A stretch of 64,000 bases of DNA from Rugosibacter sp. (GTDB lineage: Bacteria; Pseudomonadota; Gammaproteobacteria; Burkholderiales; Rhodocyclaceae). Positions within the stretch are counted from its first letter, which is position 1. Every line of letters begins with the position of its first letter. Both the position numbers and the translations under genes were made by a program. The notes beneath the pieces are model-generated. The model made no database searches and was not told where the DNA came from. It saw nothing but the letters and a program-made list of their open reading frames with translations. The stretch covers positions 26,317-90,316 of the forward strand of contig JAUSMB010000047.1 in the NCBI GenBank assembly GCA_030645365.1, read 5' to 3'. Below are positions 51,278 to 61,644 of the stretch, in pieces.

Positions 51278-52974
51278 AGATCGCCAGACAAGCCTATGCC
51301 GAAATGTTCGGCCCCACGGTGGGCGATCGTGTACGGCTGGCGGACACCGAGCTGTGGATCGAGGTGGAAAAGGATTACACGGTTTATGGTGACGAAGTAA
51401 AGTTTGGTGGTGGCAAGGTCATCCGCGACGGCATGGGGCAGGGGCAAAAGCTGGCCAAGGATGTCGCCGATACGGTAATCACCAATGTGCTCATCGTCGA
51501 TGCGGTGCAGGGCATCGTCAAGGCCGATATCGGGTTGAAGTACGGCATGATTTCGGCCATCGGCAAGGCGGGTAATCCGGATGTACAACCCGGGGTAACA
51601 ATCGCCATCGGCGCGGGCACGGAGATTATCGCCGGTGAAGGCATGATCATCACGGCGGGCGGATTGGACGTGCACATCCATTTCATTTGCCCGCAGCAGA
51701 TAGAAGAAGCGTTGATGTCCGGTGTCACCACGATGCTCGGCGGCGGCACGGGGCCAGCCACAGGGACTTTCGCCACAACCTGCACGCCGGGGCCATGGCA
51801 TATCCATTCCATGCTCTCGGCCGCCGAGGCTTTTCCGATGAACCTGGGATTTCTGGGCAAGGGCAATGCTTCGCTGCCCGGCCCTTTGCGGGAACAAGTG
51901 GAAGCCGGCGTGATTGGCCTGAAACTCCACGAAGACTGGGGCACCACCCCGGCCGCGATTGATAACTGCCTCACCGTGGCCGACGAGATGGATGTACAGG
52001 TTGCGATTCATACCGACACGCTGAATGAATCCGGTTTTGTGGAATCGACACTGGCTGCCTTCAAGGGGCGCACCATCCACACCTATCACACCGAAGGTGC
52101 TGGTGGCGGGCATGCGCCGGACATCATCAGGGCGGCCTCCCTGCCCAATGTGTTGCCCAGTTCGACCAACCCGACGCGGCCTTACACGGTGAACACCATT
52201 GACGAGCATCTCGACATGCTGATGGTCTGCCATCACCTTGATCCGGCGATTGCGGAAGATGTGGCGTTTGCCGAATCACGCATCCGCCGCGAAACGATTG
52301 CCGCCGAGGACATCCTGCACGATCTGGGCGTTTTTTCGATGATCTCCTCGGATTCCCAGGCCATGGGGCGCGTCGGTGAAGTGATATTGCGCACCTGGCA
52401 GACCGCGCACAAAATGAAAATACAGCGCGGTACATTGAAGGAAGATGTGGCGCGCAACGATAACTACCGTGTCAAGCGCTACATCGCCAAATACACCATC
52501 AACCCGGCCATCACTCATGGCATAGCGCATATTGTCGGCTCGATCGAACCCGGCAAGCTGGCCGATCTGGTGTTGTGGAAGCCTGCCTTCTTCGGCGTCA
52601 AGCCCAGCCTGATACTCAAAGGCGGCATGATCGCCGCGGCCGCGATGGGCGACCCGAATGCCTCGATTCCGACACCGCAACCGGTGCACTACCGGCCCAT
52701 GTTTGGCAGTTTTGGCGGCGGGCTGAAAACTTCGCTGACCTTTGTTTCGCAAGCGTCATTAAGAAATCCGGATGTGCAATCCCTCGGCTTGAAAAAATGT
52801 CTGGAGCCGGTCAAAAACTGCCGCACGATCAGCAAAGCCGACATGGTGCACAACAGTGCCACGCCAGTGATAGAAGTGGATGCGGAAACCTATGCCGTGC
52901 GTGCCGATGGCGAGTTGCTGGTCTGTGAGCCGGTAAGCGTCTTGCCGATGGCCCAACGATATTTTCTATTCTGA
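51274..52974 (+). CDS. ureC: Urease subunit alpha
   Basis: [22 protein letters not shown]; active-site Lys in [17 protein letters not shown]. Confidence 0.98.
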   Translation: MKIARQAYAEMFGPTVGDRVRLADTELWIEVEKDYTVYGDEVKFGGGKVIRDGMGQGQKLAKDVADTVITNVLIVDAVQGIVKADIGLKYGMISAIGKAGNPDVQPGVTIAIGAGTEIIAGEGMIITAGGLDVHIHFICPQQIEEALMSGVTTMLGGGTGPATGTFATTCTPGPWHIHSMLSAAEAFPMNLGFLGKGNASLPGPLREQVEAGVIGLKLHEDWGTTPAAIDNCLTVADEMDVQVAIHTDTLNESGFVESTLAAFKGRTIHTYHTEGAGGGHAPDIIRAASLPNVLPSSTNPTRPYTVNTIDEHLDMLMVCHHLDPAIAEDVAFAESRIRRETIAAEDILHDLGVFSMISSDSQAMGRVGEVILRTWQTAHKMKIQRGTLKEDVARNDNYRVKRYIAKYTINPAITHGIAHIVGSIEPGKLADLVLWKPAFFGVKPSLILKGGMIAAAAMGDPNASIPTPQPVHYRPMFGSFGGGLKTSLTFVSQASLRNPDVQSLGLKKCLEPVKNCRTISKADMVHNSATPVIEVDAETYAVRADGELLVCEPVSVLPMAQRYFLF

Positions 52975-52975
52975 A

Positions 52976-53485
52976 ATGATTGTTATCGAAAAATTGGCGG
53001 CAGCGGACGCGCCAGCAACCGAAAAACTGGAACTTCCTTTTGAACTGCGCAGCAAGAGCCGCTTGCGTACCCATCTGGTGAACAATGAGGAGTGCGGGCT
53101 GTTCCTTGACCGGGGTACTGTCTTGCGCGGGGGCGACAAGCTGGTTGGCAACGATGGCCGCATCGTTGAAGTCGTTGCCGCAGGCGAAAAAGTCATGGAG
53201 GCACGCAGCGCTGATCCCTTATTGCTGGTGCGTGCTGCTTACCACTTGGGCAACCGTCATGTGCCGGTGCAAGTGGGCAGTGGTTTTTTGCGCTTTGGTT
53301 ACGACCACGTGCTGGGTGAGATGGTGCGTGGGTTGGGTTTGACGCTGCTTGAAACCGAAGCACCCTTCGAGCCGGAAAGCGGTGCTTATGGACAGCATGG
53401 CGGCCACGCGCATCCGCAGGGTCACAGCGCCGATGGTGAAGGCAAGGGGCCGCGCATCCATGACATGGCGCGCTACGCCAAATGA
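52976..53485 (+). CDS. ureE: Urease accessory protein UreE
   Basis: GNRHVPVQ; His-rich C-terminus GQHGGHAHPQGHSADGEG. Confidence 0.95.
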   Translation: MIVIEKLAAADAPATEKLELPFELRSKSRLRTHLVNNEECGLFLDRGTVLRGGDKLVGNDGRIVEVVAAGEKVMEARSADPLLLVRAAYHLGNRHVPVQVGSGFLRFGYDHVLGEMVRGLGLTLLETEAPFEPESGAYGQHGGHAHPQGHSADGEGKGPRIHDMARYAK

Positions 53486-54150
53486 ATACGGCGTTGATTC
53501 GTCTGCTGCAACTGGTCAGCCCAACGTTGCCGATTGGCGCTTACAGCTATTCGCAAGGGCTGGAATGGGCGGTTGAAAGCGGGGCGGTCAACAATGAAGA
53601 CGACGCCCGCCAATGGATAGGCGATTGCCTGACATTTGGTGTGGCAAGATTCGAGGCCATTTATCTTACGCATATGATCGCTGCCTGGGAAGCCTCTGAT
53701 ACCGAGCGTCTGGTCAAGCTAGATGCGGAATTCATCGCCAGCCGTGAAACGCTGGAGTTGCGTTCCGAGACATTGCAAATGGGTTATTCGATGGCCAAGC
53801 TGTTGCATGATTTGCCGGGATTCCCGGCCGAGGTTTTGGCTGAATTTACTGCACGCAGTTTCCCGCTGGCATGGAGTTGCGCCGCCGCGCATTGGAAAAT
53901 TCCTGCCGATGAAGCGATTGCCGCCTATTTGTGGGCATGGCTAGAGAATCAAGTCATGGCGGCGATCAAGGCCGTCCCGCTTGGCCAGACGGCCGGTCAG
54001 CGTTTGCTGCTGAATTTGGGTGAACGTTTGCCCGAGCTGGCTAAAAAAGTGGCTGTTGAGCCATTGGAATCCAGCGCAAATTTTCTGCCCATGTTCGCAA
54101 TCAACAGCAGTCTCCACGAAACCCAATACAGCCGGATTTTCCGCTCATGA
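53482..54150 (+). CDS. ureF: Urease accessory protein UreF
   Basis: [27 protein letters not shown]. Confidence 0.95.
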   Translation: MNTALIRLLQLVSPTLPIGAYSYSQGLEWAVESGAVNNEDDARQWIGDCLTFGVARFEAIYLTHMIAAWEASDTERLVKLDAEFIASRETLELRSETLQMGYSMAKLLHDLPGFPAEVLAEFTARSFPLAWSCAAAHWKIPADEAIAAYLWAWLENQVMAAIKAVPLGQTAGQRLLLNLGERLPELAKKVAVEPLESSANFLPMFAINSSLHETQYSRIFRS

Positions 54151-54773
54151 ACACACTTTCCGATAAAAATTCCAGGCTGCTGCGTGTCGGCATTGGCGGC
54201 CCGGTCGGCTCTGGCAAGACGGCGCTGACGCTGGCGCTGTGCCTGGCGCTGCGTGACAAATACAACATCGCCGTAGTCACCAACGATATTTACACCGAAG
54301 AAGATGCCCAGTTTCTGGTGCGCAATGAGGCGCTGGAACCTGCACGGATTATTGGCGTGGAAACTGGCGGTTGTCCGCATACCGCGATTCGTGAAGACGC
54401 CAGCATCAATCTGGAAGCGGTTGACCGGCTCAATATTCGCTTTCCCAACCTTGATGTGGTTTTCGTGGAAAGTGGCGGTGACAATCTGGCGGCCACCTTC
54501 AGCCCGGAGCTTTCCGATTTGACCATTTACGTCATCGATGTTGCCGCAGGCGAAAAAATTCCGCGCAAAGGCGGCCCCGGCATCACCCGATCCGATTTGC
54601 TGGTAATCAACAAGATCGATCTGGCGCCCATGGTCGGCGCGTCGCTGGAGGTCATGGCGACGGATACCAAACGCATGCGTGGTGAGCGTCCGTTTGTGTT
54701 CACCAATCTCAAGACCGGGCATGGGTTGGAAACCATCGTGGCTTTTATCGAGCGCCAGGGCATGCTGATTTGA
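54147..54773 (+). CDS. ureG: Urease accessory GTPase UreG
   Basis: [49 protein letters not shown]. Confidence 0.97.
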   Translation: MNTLSDKNSRLLRVGIGGPVGSGKTALTLALCLALRDKYNIAVVTNDIYTEEDAQFLVRNEALEPARIIGVETGGCPHTAIREDASINLEAVDRLNIRFPNLDVVFVESGGDNLAATFSPELSDLTIYVIDVAAGEKIPRKGGPGITRSDLLVINKIDLAPMVGASLEVMATDTKRMRGERPFVFTNLKTGHGLETIVAFIERQGMLI

Positions 54774-54858
54774 TGCGGTAGTGCAGCAAACCCTTGATCT
54801 TTTCCTGTTAAGGCCGCATATTGTTCCCTGTTCCCCATGAGGGCTTCAGGAGATTCGC

Positions 54859-55497
54859 ATGAAATCACGTGTTATCGCGCTGTGTGCTTTAGCCGCCTTG
54901 CTGCTTTCGGGCTGCGGCTATAACCAGATCCAGATCAATGACGAGCAGGTAACAGCGGCCTGGTCGGAGGTGTTGAATCAGTACCAGCGGCGCGCCGACC
55001 TGGTGCCAAATTTGGTGGCTACCGTGCAGGGTTATGCCGCGCATGAAAAAGATGTGCTGACACGGGTCACCGAGGCGCGAGCCAGTGTCGCCGGTATCCA
55101 GGCGACGCCGGAGCTGATCAACGATCCGGCGGCGTTCGCCAAGTTCCAGCAGGCGCAGGGTGAGTTGAGCGGGGCGCTGTCCCGCCTGCTGGTGGTCGCC
55201 GAAAATTATCCCAACCTCAAGGCGGATGCGAGCTTCCGCGACTTGCAGGCGCAGCTTGAAGGCACCGAAAACCGTATTACGGTGGCGCGCAACCGATATA
55301 TCCAGGATGTCAAAACCTACAACGTTTCGGTACGCACCTTCCCCAACAACCTGACGGCGATGGCCATGGGCTGGAAGCCGAAAGCCAATTTCAGCGTGGA
55401 GAACGAAAAAGCGATCTCGGCCCCGCCGAAGGTTGATTTTGGCGGCGCGGCCAGCGGTGCTGCGAATAGCGCACAGCCAGCACCGGCCGGCAACTGA
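54859..55497 (+). CDS. LemA-family lipoprotein
   Basis: LLLSGCGYNQIQINDEQVTAAWSEVLNQYQRRADLVPNLVATVQGYAAHE. Confidence 0.93.
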   Translation: MKSRVIALCALAALLLSGCGYNQIQINDEQVTAAWSEVLNQYQRRADLVPNLVATVQGYAAHEKDVLTRVTEARASVAGIQATPELINDPAAFAKFQQAQGELSGALSRLLVVAENYPNLKADASFRDLQAQLEGTENRITVARNRYIQDVKTYNVSVRTFPNNLTAMAMGWKPKANFSVENEKAISAPPKVDFGGAASGAANSAQPAPAGN

Positions 55498-55520
55498 GCC
55501 CAACTGAGCCCAACTGAACC
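55491..55520. repeat. 3 x 10-bp tandem repeat spanning the lemA stop codon
   Basis: CAACTGAGCC CAACTGAGCC CAACTGAACC. Confidence 0.9.
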
Positions 55521-55536
55521 CTCAGGCGACGTTTTG

Positions 55537-56400
55537 ATGCGAGACTTTTTACAGGCGGCGCGGGCGGCGCTGGTCTTTCTGCTGCTGGGCATTTGTTCTT
55601 TGGGCACGGCGTATGCGGCCAGCGGCGATTTACTGCCTGTTCCGCTGCCTATTCCGCCATTGACTGCTCGCATCGTCGATATGACCAACACGCTGGATAC
55701 GCAACAGCGCGCAACGCTGGAGTCCCGCCTGGCGGCGCTGGAACAGGCGAAAGGCGCACAAGTCGCCGTGTTGCTAGCGCCGACTTTTCAGCCAGAAAGC
55801 ATCGAGCAGTTCGGCATACGTCTGGCTGACGCCTGGAAGCTGGGGCGCAAGGGGGTCGATGATGGCGTCATTCTGCTTATTGCTAAAGATGACCGGCAAC
55901 TGCGCATCGAGGTGGGCTATGGGTTGGAAGGCGCACTCAATGATGCTACCGCCAAGCGAATTATCAGCGAAGTGATTACGCCGCATTTTCGCGAGGGCGA
56001 TTACTTCGGCGGCATTGATGCCGGAGTCACGGCAATTCAAACCGTTATCGAGGGTGAGCCGCTGCCTGCGCCAAGCGCCGGTTCAGCCGCCAACAGGGCG
56101 GGGCAAATTGAAGGCGGGTTGCTGCCGTTACTGGCGGGTGCTGCGTTTTTTGCGCCGCTGCTGAATCGCTTGCTGGGTCTGGGCGGATCCTTGCTTGCCG
56201 CAGGCATCGGCGTGTTGATCGGTGGCTGGCTGCTGGGCTCGTGGCTTATTGGTTTGGTGTTTGGCATTTTTGTTCTTTTCTTTTCTTTTATGCGCGGCGG
56301 GCTGGGTGGCGGGATGGGCGGCCGCTCTGGGGGATTCGGCGGCGGCTTTGGCGGCGGCGGCGGTGGATTTGGCGGCGGTGGTGCCTCGGGGAGATGGTGA
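55537..56400 (+). CDS. TPM-domain (TLP18.3/Psb32/MOLO-1) membrane protein, Gly-rich tail
   Basis: ARIVDMTNTLDTQQRATLESRLAALEQAKGAQVAVLLAPTFQPESIEQFGIRLADAWKLGRKGVDDGVILLIAKDDRQLRIEVGYGLEG. Confidence 0.92.
   Translation: MRDFLQAARAALVFLLLGICSLGTAYAASGDLLPVPLPIPPLTARIVDMTNTLDTQQRATLESRLAALEQAKGAQVAVLLAPTFQPESIEQFGIRLADAWKLGRKGVDDGVILLIAKDDRQLRIEVGYGLEGALNDATAKRIISEVITPHFREGDYFGGIDAGVTAIQTVIEGEPLPAPSAGSAANRAGQIEGGLLPLLAGAAFFAPLLNRLLGLGGSLLAAGIGVLIGGWLLGSWLIGLVFGIFVLFFSFMRGGLGGGMGGRSGGFGGGFGGGGGGFGGGGASGRW
55764..55788 (+). repeat. Dispersed motif copy 8 (inside TPM gene)
   Basis: CGCCGTGTTGCTAGCGCCGACTTTT. Confidence 0.8.
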
Positions 56401-56402
56401 AA

Positions 56403-56900
56403 ATGAATCTGCAACGCATCATCACGCATTTGCTTACCCCGGATTGGTTCGCGCAGCGCGTCTTTCGTCCGGCAGATTTAACGGCGATTGAATCTGCTGT
56501 AGCAGCTTCTGAAAAAACCCATCGTGGCGAATTACGGTTTGTGTTTGAAGGGCAATTACCCATGCTTGCCCTGTGGCGTGATTTGCCTGTGCGGCATCGG
56601 GCAACGCAATTATTTGCGCAGTTGGGCGTGTGGGACACAGAAGAAAACAGCGGCATATTGATCTATGTGCAGCTCATTGATCATCGGGTAGAGATTCTTG
56701 CGGATCGAGGCATTGCACAGCGTGTGCCGCAAGCACAGTGGGATGCCTTGTGTCGTGGCCTGGAAGCAGCGTTTAGACAAAAAAACTATCGTGGTGGTGC
56801 GCTGGAAGCGATCACAAAAGCCAGCGAGTTGTTGGTGCAGCATTTTCCGGCAGGTATAAAAAACCCGAACGAATTACCCAACAGGCCTGTCCGTCTATAA
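56403..56900 (+). CDS. TPM-domain protein
   Basis: AIESAVAASEKTHRGELRFVFEGQLP...RATQLFAQLGVWDTEENSGILIYVQLIDHRVEILADRGI; ATG at 56403. Confidence 0.88.
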   Translation: MNLQRIITHLLTPDWFAQRVFRPADLTAIESAVAASEKTHRGELRFVFEGQLPMLALWRDLPVRHRATQLFAQLGVWDTEENSGILIYVQLIDHRVEILADRGIAQRVPQAQWDALCRGLEAAFRQKNYRGGALEAITKASELLVQHFPAGIKNPNELPNRPVRL

Positions 56901-56915
56901 CTCCGGCGCTCTTAC

Positions 56916-58178
56916 TTATAGTGCGCCGTCATCCAGGTGCACGACATCATCATGTTCACGCTGGTTTGCCTGATGATGACGCATCACCAGCCACATGCTG
57001 CTGATGACAAAAAATGCAAAGAGCGCAATGATCCAGTAGATCGAAAGCTGGATTCCCAGCAGAGCGGAATACAGTGACGTCATGACCAAAATGGACAGAT
57101 TTTCATTGAAGTTTTGCACCGCAATCGAGTGTCCTGCACCCATCAGGATATGCCCTCGATGTTGCAGCAAGGCATTCATCGGAACGACAAAAAATCCGGA
57201 AAGAATGCCAATAAAAACCAGCAGTATCGACGCCACGACGGTGTTGTTCACAAAGATCATGCCCATCACAACGACACCCATCGCGATGCCCATGGGCAGC
57301 ACGCGCACTGATTTACGCAAGGTAATCATGCGTGCAGCAAGTACCGCACCAATGGCTACACCCACAGCCACAACGCCTTGCAGCAAAGTGGCCTGCGAGA
57401 GATCAATGTTAAGTGCAATTTTGGCCCAATCCAGCACCAGAAACTGCAAGGTGGCGCCTGCACCCCAAAACAGGGTGGTGACGGCCAGAGAAATTCTACC
57501 GAGCTTGTCTTTCCATAACAATTTAAAGCAGTGCGTGAATTCTTGTACCAGATAAACAGGATTGTTCTTGATGGCCTTGTGGTCAACGCCGGTGTCGGGC
57601 ACATACAGATTAAAAATGGCTGCCAGAATATATAAAGCGCCTGTCACGACCAAACCCACTTCGCCCGCGGTGTTGATACCAGTATCCATCAATGGAAAAT
57701 CAAACGCCAGCAAGGACTGCGCAATATCCGGCCTGATCAGCAGGCCGCCGAGTGCCACGCCCAGGATAATGGCCAACACGGTGAGCCCTTCGATCCAGCC
57801 ATTGGCAACCACTAACAGGCGGTGCGGCAGATATTCCGTCACGATGCCGTATTTGGCGGGCGAATAAGCGGCGGCACCCAGCCCGACGACGGCATAGGCA
57901 AGCAGTGGATGCACGTCAAAAAACATCAAGCTGCAACCAAAAATCTTGATGCCATTGCTGATGAACATGACTCGCCATTTGGGCATGGAGTCGGCAAAAG
58001 CACCGACAAAGGCTGCCAGTAGCACATACGACAATGTGAATGAGGTTTTAAGTAGCGGTGTGTATTCCACCGGGGCTTGCATGGCGTACAACATGCCAAT
58101 GGCAGCAATCAACAGAACATTGTCGGCCAGCGCAGAAAAAAACTGCGCGGCCATGATGATATAAAAACCTAACTTCAT
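56916..58178 (-). CDS. lplT: Lysophospholipid transporter LplT (MFS)
   Basis: MKLGFYIIMAAQFFSALADNVLLIAAIGMLYAMQAPVEYTPLLKTSF. Confidence 0.92.
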   Translation of the reverse strand: MKLGFYIIMAAQFFSALADNVLLIAAIGMLYAMQAPVEYTPLLKTSFTLSYVLLAAFVGAFADSMPKWRVMFISNGIKIFGCSLMFFDVHPLLAYAVVGLGAAAYSPAKYGIVTEYLPHRLLVVANGWIEGLTVLAIILGVALGGLLIRPDIAQSLLAFDFPLMDTGINTAGEVGLVVTGALYILAAIFNLYVPDTGVDHKAIKNNPVYLVQEFTHCFKLLWKDKLGRISLAVTTLFWGAGATLQFLVLDWAKIALNIDLSQATLLQGVVAVGVAIGAVLAARMITLRKSVRVLPMGIAMGVVVMGMIFVNNTVVASILLVFIGILSGFFVVPMNALLQHRGHILMGAGHSIAVQNFNENLSILVMTSLYSALLGIQLSIYWIIALFAFFVISSMWLVMRHHQANQREHDDVVHLDDGAL

Positions 58179-58407
58179 GTAGGGGGTGCGAGGTGCGCGT
58201 AAGGAACAGTGTGCAGGAAAACGGCAGGCACCATATCAGACAAGCGACCATGGTTAAAAGTTGCGGTTTTATAGCACGAAAGCAGTAACAAGGATATGAC
58301 GCTCTCGCATGAACGCTGGTGAGTTGCTCAAGGCGAGTGATTTTGTGATTGAATTGCAACCTTGACCCCGCTGTGTAATCCAGCACCACTCACCCTTTAT
58401 TGATCAC

Positions 58408-59499
58408 ATGTCCCGACCGATTCATGCGCGCCTTGATTGGGCCGCATTACGCCACAACCATGCCAGGGTTCGCCAGGTGGCGAATCGTTCGAACATCTGG
58501 AGCGTGATCAAGGCCAATGCCTACGGGCATGGCATGCTGCCCGCAGCGCGTGCTTTAGAAGATGTGGCCAACGGTTTTGCGCTGATCGAACTCGAAGGCG
58601 CCATCGCCTTGCGCAAAGCCGGCATCCGCCAGCCGATCCTGATGCTCGAAGGCTTCTATCAGGCGGACGAATTGCCGCTGTTCGCCGAATGGGGGCTGAC
58701 GCCCGTACTGCATGCGCCATGGCAGGTGGAGGCGCTGATTGCCGCGCGCCTGCCGGTGCGCTTGCCGGTGTATCTGAAACTGGATACTGGCATGCATCGA
58801 CTGGGTTTGACTGCCGACGAGTTTGCCCAAGCGCTGGCCAGGCTGAAAACCGCTGATTGCACGGCATCAATCACCGTGATGACGCATTTTGCGGATGCTG
58901 ATGAAGAGCACGGCATCGCCGAACAAATGAGACATCTGCACACGACGACCAATGGACTCGCTCTGCCGAAGTCGCTGGCCAATTCCGCCGCGCTGCTGCG
59001 CTTTCCCGAAAGCCATGCCGATTGGGTGCGGCCGGGCATCATGCTGTATGGCGCATCGCCTTTTCCGGCACGGCAGAGCGCAGAAGCGTTGAACCTCAAA
59101 CCCGTGATGACGCTGACCAGCGAGCTGATCGGTGTGCGCGATCTCAAGGCAGGCGACCGCGTGGGTTATGGCGGAACTTTTGTTGCCCAACGGTCGATGC
59201 GCATCGGCATCGTTGCCTGCGGCTATGCCGATGGCTACCCGCGCCACGCGCCGACCGGAACGCCGGTGCTGGTGGCGGGGCAGCGCACGCGCACGCTGGG
59301 GCGCGTGTCGATGGACAAGTTGTGCGTTGATTTGACGGCGCTGAAAACGCATGGCGTAAAAGTCGGCGTTGGTGATACGGTGGTCCTGTGGGGCGAAGGC
59401 CTGCCTGCGGACGACGTGGCCACCGCCGCAGGCACGGTGGCGTATGAATTGTTTTGCGCCATCACGCCGCGCGTGCCGCTCATCGAAGTCAATCAATGA
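58408..59499 (+). CDS. alr: Alanine racemase
   Basis: ARLDWAALRHNHARVRQVANRSNIWSVIKANAYGHG; reverse motif copy encodes KVGVGDTV. Confidence 0.96.
   Translation: MSRPIHARLDWAALRHNHARVRQVANRSNIWSVIKANAYGHGMLPAARALEDVANGFALIELEGAIALRKAGIRQPILMLEGFYQADELPLFAEWGLTPVLHAPWQVEALIAARLPVRLPVYLKLDTGMHRLGLTADEFAQALARLKTADCTASITVMTHFADADEEHGIAEQMRHLHTTTNGLALPKSLANSAALLRFPESHADWVRPGIMLYGASPFPARQSAEALNLKPVMTLTSELIGVRDLKAGDRVGYGGTFVAQRSMRIGIVACGYADGYPRHAPTGTPVLVAGQRTRTLGRVSMDKLCVDLTALKTHGVKVGVGDTVVLWGEGLPADDVATAAGTVAYELFCAITPRVPLIEVNQ
59358..59382 (-). repeat. Dispersed motif copy, reverse (inside alr)
   Basis: AAAAGTCGGCGTTGGTGATACGGTG. Confidence 0.7.
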
Positions 59500-59524
59500 A
59501 TTGAACATCACAAAAATACAAAAA

Positions 59525-60886
59525 ATGGCCAAACCCAAATCCGTCTATTCCTGCACCGAATGCGGCGCGACCGCCCCCAAATGGCAAGGCCAGTGCCCCG
59601 GCTGCGGGCAATGGAACACGCTGGTCGAAGCAGTCATGGAAACTGCCACCCCCGCCGGGCGCAGCTTTGCCTCGCTGGCCGGCGTGAGCAGTTTGCAAAC
59701 ATTAGGCAAGATTCAGCCGCGTGAAGAACCCCGCCAGCCCACCGGCATCGAAGAATTCGACCGCGTGCTCGGTGGTGGCCTGGTCGCGGGCGGTGTAGTG
59801 CTGATCGGCGGCGACCCGGGCATCGGTAAATCCACCTTGCTTTTGCAAGCCCTGGCGCGCCTCGCGCAGACCAATGAGAACGTGTTGTATGTCTCGGGTG
59901 AAGAATCCGGCGAGCAGGTGGCCTTGCGCTCGCAGCGCTTGCAGCTTGATGTCGGCAACATGCAAATCCTTACCGAGATCAATCTGGAAAAAATCCTCGC
60001 CACGCTGATAGCCTCGCGTCCGGCAGTCGCGGTCATCGACTCGATTCAAACCCTGTGGTCGGACGCGCTGCAATCCGCCCCCGGCTCGGTGGCGCAAGTG
60101 CGCGAATGCTCGGCCCAGCTCACGCGATTCGCCAAGCAAAGCGGCACCTGCATCATCCTGGTCGGCCACGTCACCAAGGATGGCTCGCTGGCCGGGCCGC
60201 GCGTGCTGGAGCACATCGTCGACACCGTGCTGTATTTCGAAGGCGACACGCATTCGAGCTTCCGCCTCGTGCGCGCGTTCAAGAATCGCTTCGGCGCGGT
60301 GAATGAGCTCGGCGTGTTCGCCATGACAGAAAAAGGCCTGCGCGGTGTATCCAACCCCTCGGCCCTGTTTTTGTCGCAACATTCGCTGGATGTCGCCGGT
60401 TCCTGCGTGCTCATCACGCAAGAAGGCACGCGCCCGCTGCTGGTCGAAATCCAGGCGCTGGTCGATACCGCGTTTGGCAATCCACGCCGCCTGACCGTGG
60501 GGCTGGAGCAAAACCGCCTGGCCATGCTGTTAGCGGTTTTGCACCGTCACGCGGGCGTCGTGTGTTCCGATCAAGACGTGTTCGTGAACGCCGTCGGCGG
60601 CGTGAAAATCACCGAACCCGCAGCGGATTTGGCGGTGCTCTTGGCGATCGTCTCGTCCCTGCGTAACAAACCCTTGCCCGGAAAATTCGCCGTCTTCGGC
60701 GAAATCGGCCTGGCCGGCGAAATCCGCCCCGCCCCGCGCGGGCAGGAGCGGCTAAAAGAAGCCGCCAAGCTCGGCTTCACCCACGCCATCGTGCCCAAGG
60801 CCAACGCGCCCAAGCAGCCGATCAAAGGCATCGAAGTGATTGCGGTGGATCGGGTGGAAGAGGCGATAGAGAAAATGCGTGGCTGA
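59525..60886 (+). CDS. radA: DNA repair protein RadA
   Basis: MAKPKSVYSCTECGATAPKWQGQCPGCGQWNTLVE; GGDPGIGKSTLLLQ; KNRFG motif. Confidence 0.97.
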   Translation: MAKPKSVYSCTECGATAPKWQGQCPGCGQWNTLVEAVMETATPAGRSFASLAGVSSLQTLGKIQPREEPRQPTGIEEFDRVLGGGLVAGGVVLIGGDPGIGKSTLLLQALARLAQTNENVLYVSGEESGEQVALRSQRLQLDVGNMQILTEINLEKILATLIASRPAVAVIDSIQTLWSDALQSAPGSVAQVRECSAQLTRFAKQSGTCIILVGHVTKDGSLAGPRVLEHIVDTVLYFEGDTHSSFRLVRAFKNRFGAVNELGVFAMTEKGLRGVSNPSALFLSQHSLDVAGSCVLITQEGTRPLLVEIQALVDTAFGNPRRLTVGLEQNRLAMLLAVLHRHAGVVCSDQDVFVNAVGGVKITEPAADLAVLLAIVSSLRNKPLPGKFAVFGEIGLAGEIRPAPRGQERLKEAAKLGFTHAIVPKANAPKQPIKGIEVIAVDRVEEAIEKMRG

Positions 60887-60991
60887 GCGGGCAACTCAAA
60901 ACCCACAACAAGATGGCAGTAATCGCTTGCCACTCGACTTAAAATCGACCACAATAAAGCACCTATTTCGGTTTGATTTGGAAGGCGTCCC

Positions 60992-61312
60992 ATGGAACAA
61001 GTTCTCGCTTCGTGCTCGGTCAGCATTACTGAACTAAAACGCAGTCCCAGCGCCGTGCTGGAACAGGCTGGCGCCGAACCTGTTGCGGTGCTCAACCATA
61101 ACCGTCCGGCAGCCTACCTCCTGTCACCTAAAGTTTATGAGGCCATGCTGGAACGGCTGAGCGCTGACCTGCGGCAGACGATTCAGGAAGGCATCGACAG
61201 CGGCCCGGCCATTCCGGCGGATCAGGTATTCGCCGAACTCAATGCGCGTTACGCCGAACCCAGGCAGGTTAGCAAACAGAAAAACAAACAAGCGGACAAG
61301 CGCACGGCTTGA
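60992..61312 (+). CDS. Phd/YefM-like antitoxin
   Basis: SVSITELKRSPSAVLEQAGAEPVAVLNHNRPAAYLLSPKVYEAMLERL. Confidence 0.85.
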   Translation: MEQVLASCSVSITELKRSPSAVLEQAGAEPVAVLNHNRPAAYLLSPKVYEAMLERLSADLRQTIQEGIDSGPAIPADQVFAELNARYAEPRQVSKQKNKQADKRTA

Positions 61313-61629
61313 TGATTTCCGTCAGTTTTTCGCCGAAGTCCCGGCAAGACCTGGTGGAGATTGGTGACTTCATCGCCAAGGACAGCCGCGCCAACGCCCG
61401 GCGTTTTGTCGCCAAACTGATGGCGCAATGCCAGCGCATCGGCAATGCGCCGATGGGTTATCCCAGCCGGGAAGACTTGGCCGCCGGCCTGCGTATGGCC
61501 CCCATGGGGCACTATGCGGTTTTCTTCCGCGTGCTGGATGACGTGATTCGTATCGAACGCGTGCTTCACGGCGGGCGTGATATGCCAGCCATCTTCAGGC
61601 AAGGCGTACAGCGCACAGCAGCCGAATGA
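61312..61629 (+). CDS. ParE/RelE-like toxin
   Basis: FSPKSRQDLVEIGDFIAKDSRANARRFVAKL...YAVFFRVLDDVIRIERVLHGGRDM; overlaps the antitoxin stop (TGATG). Confidence 0.88.
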   Translation: MISVSFSPKSRQDLVEIGDFIAKDSRANARRFVAKLMAQCQRIGNAPMGYPSREDLAAGLRMAPMGHYAVFFRVLDDVIRIERVLHGGRDMPAIFRQGVQRTAAE

Positions 61630-61644
61630 TAGGATCGCCGTAAC

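Noticed and set aside
56310-56395. GGC-rich simple repeat
   Set aside because: Encodes the Gly-rich tail usual for TPM-domain proteins.
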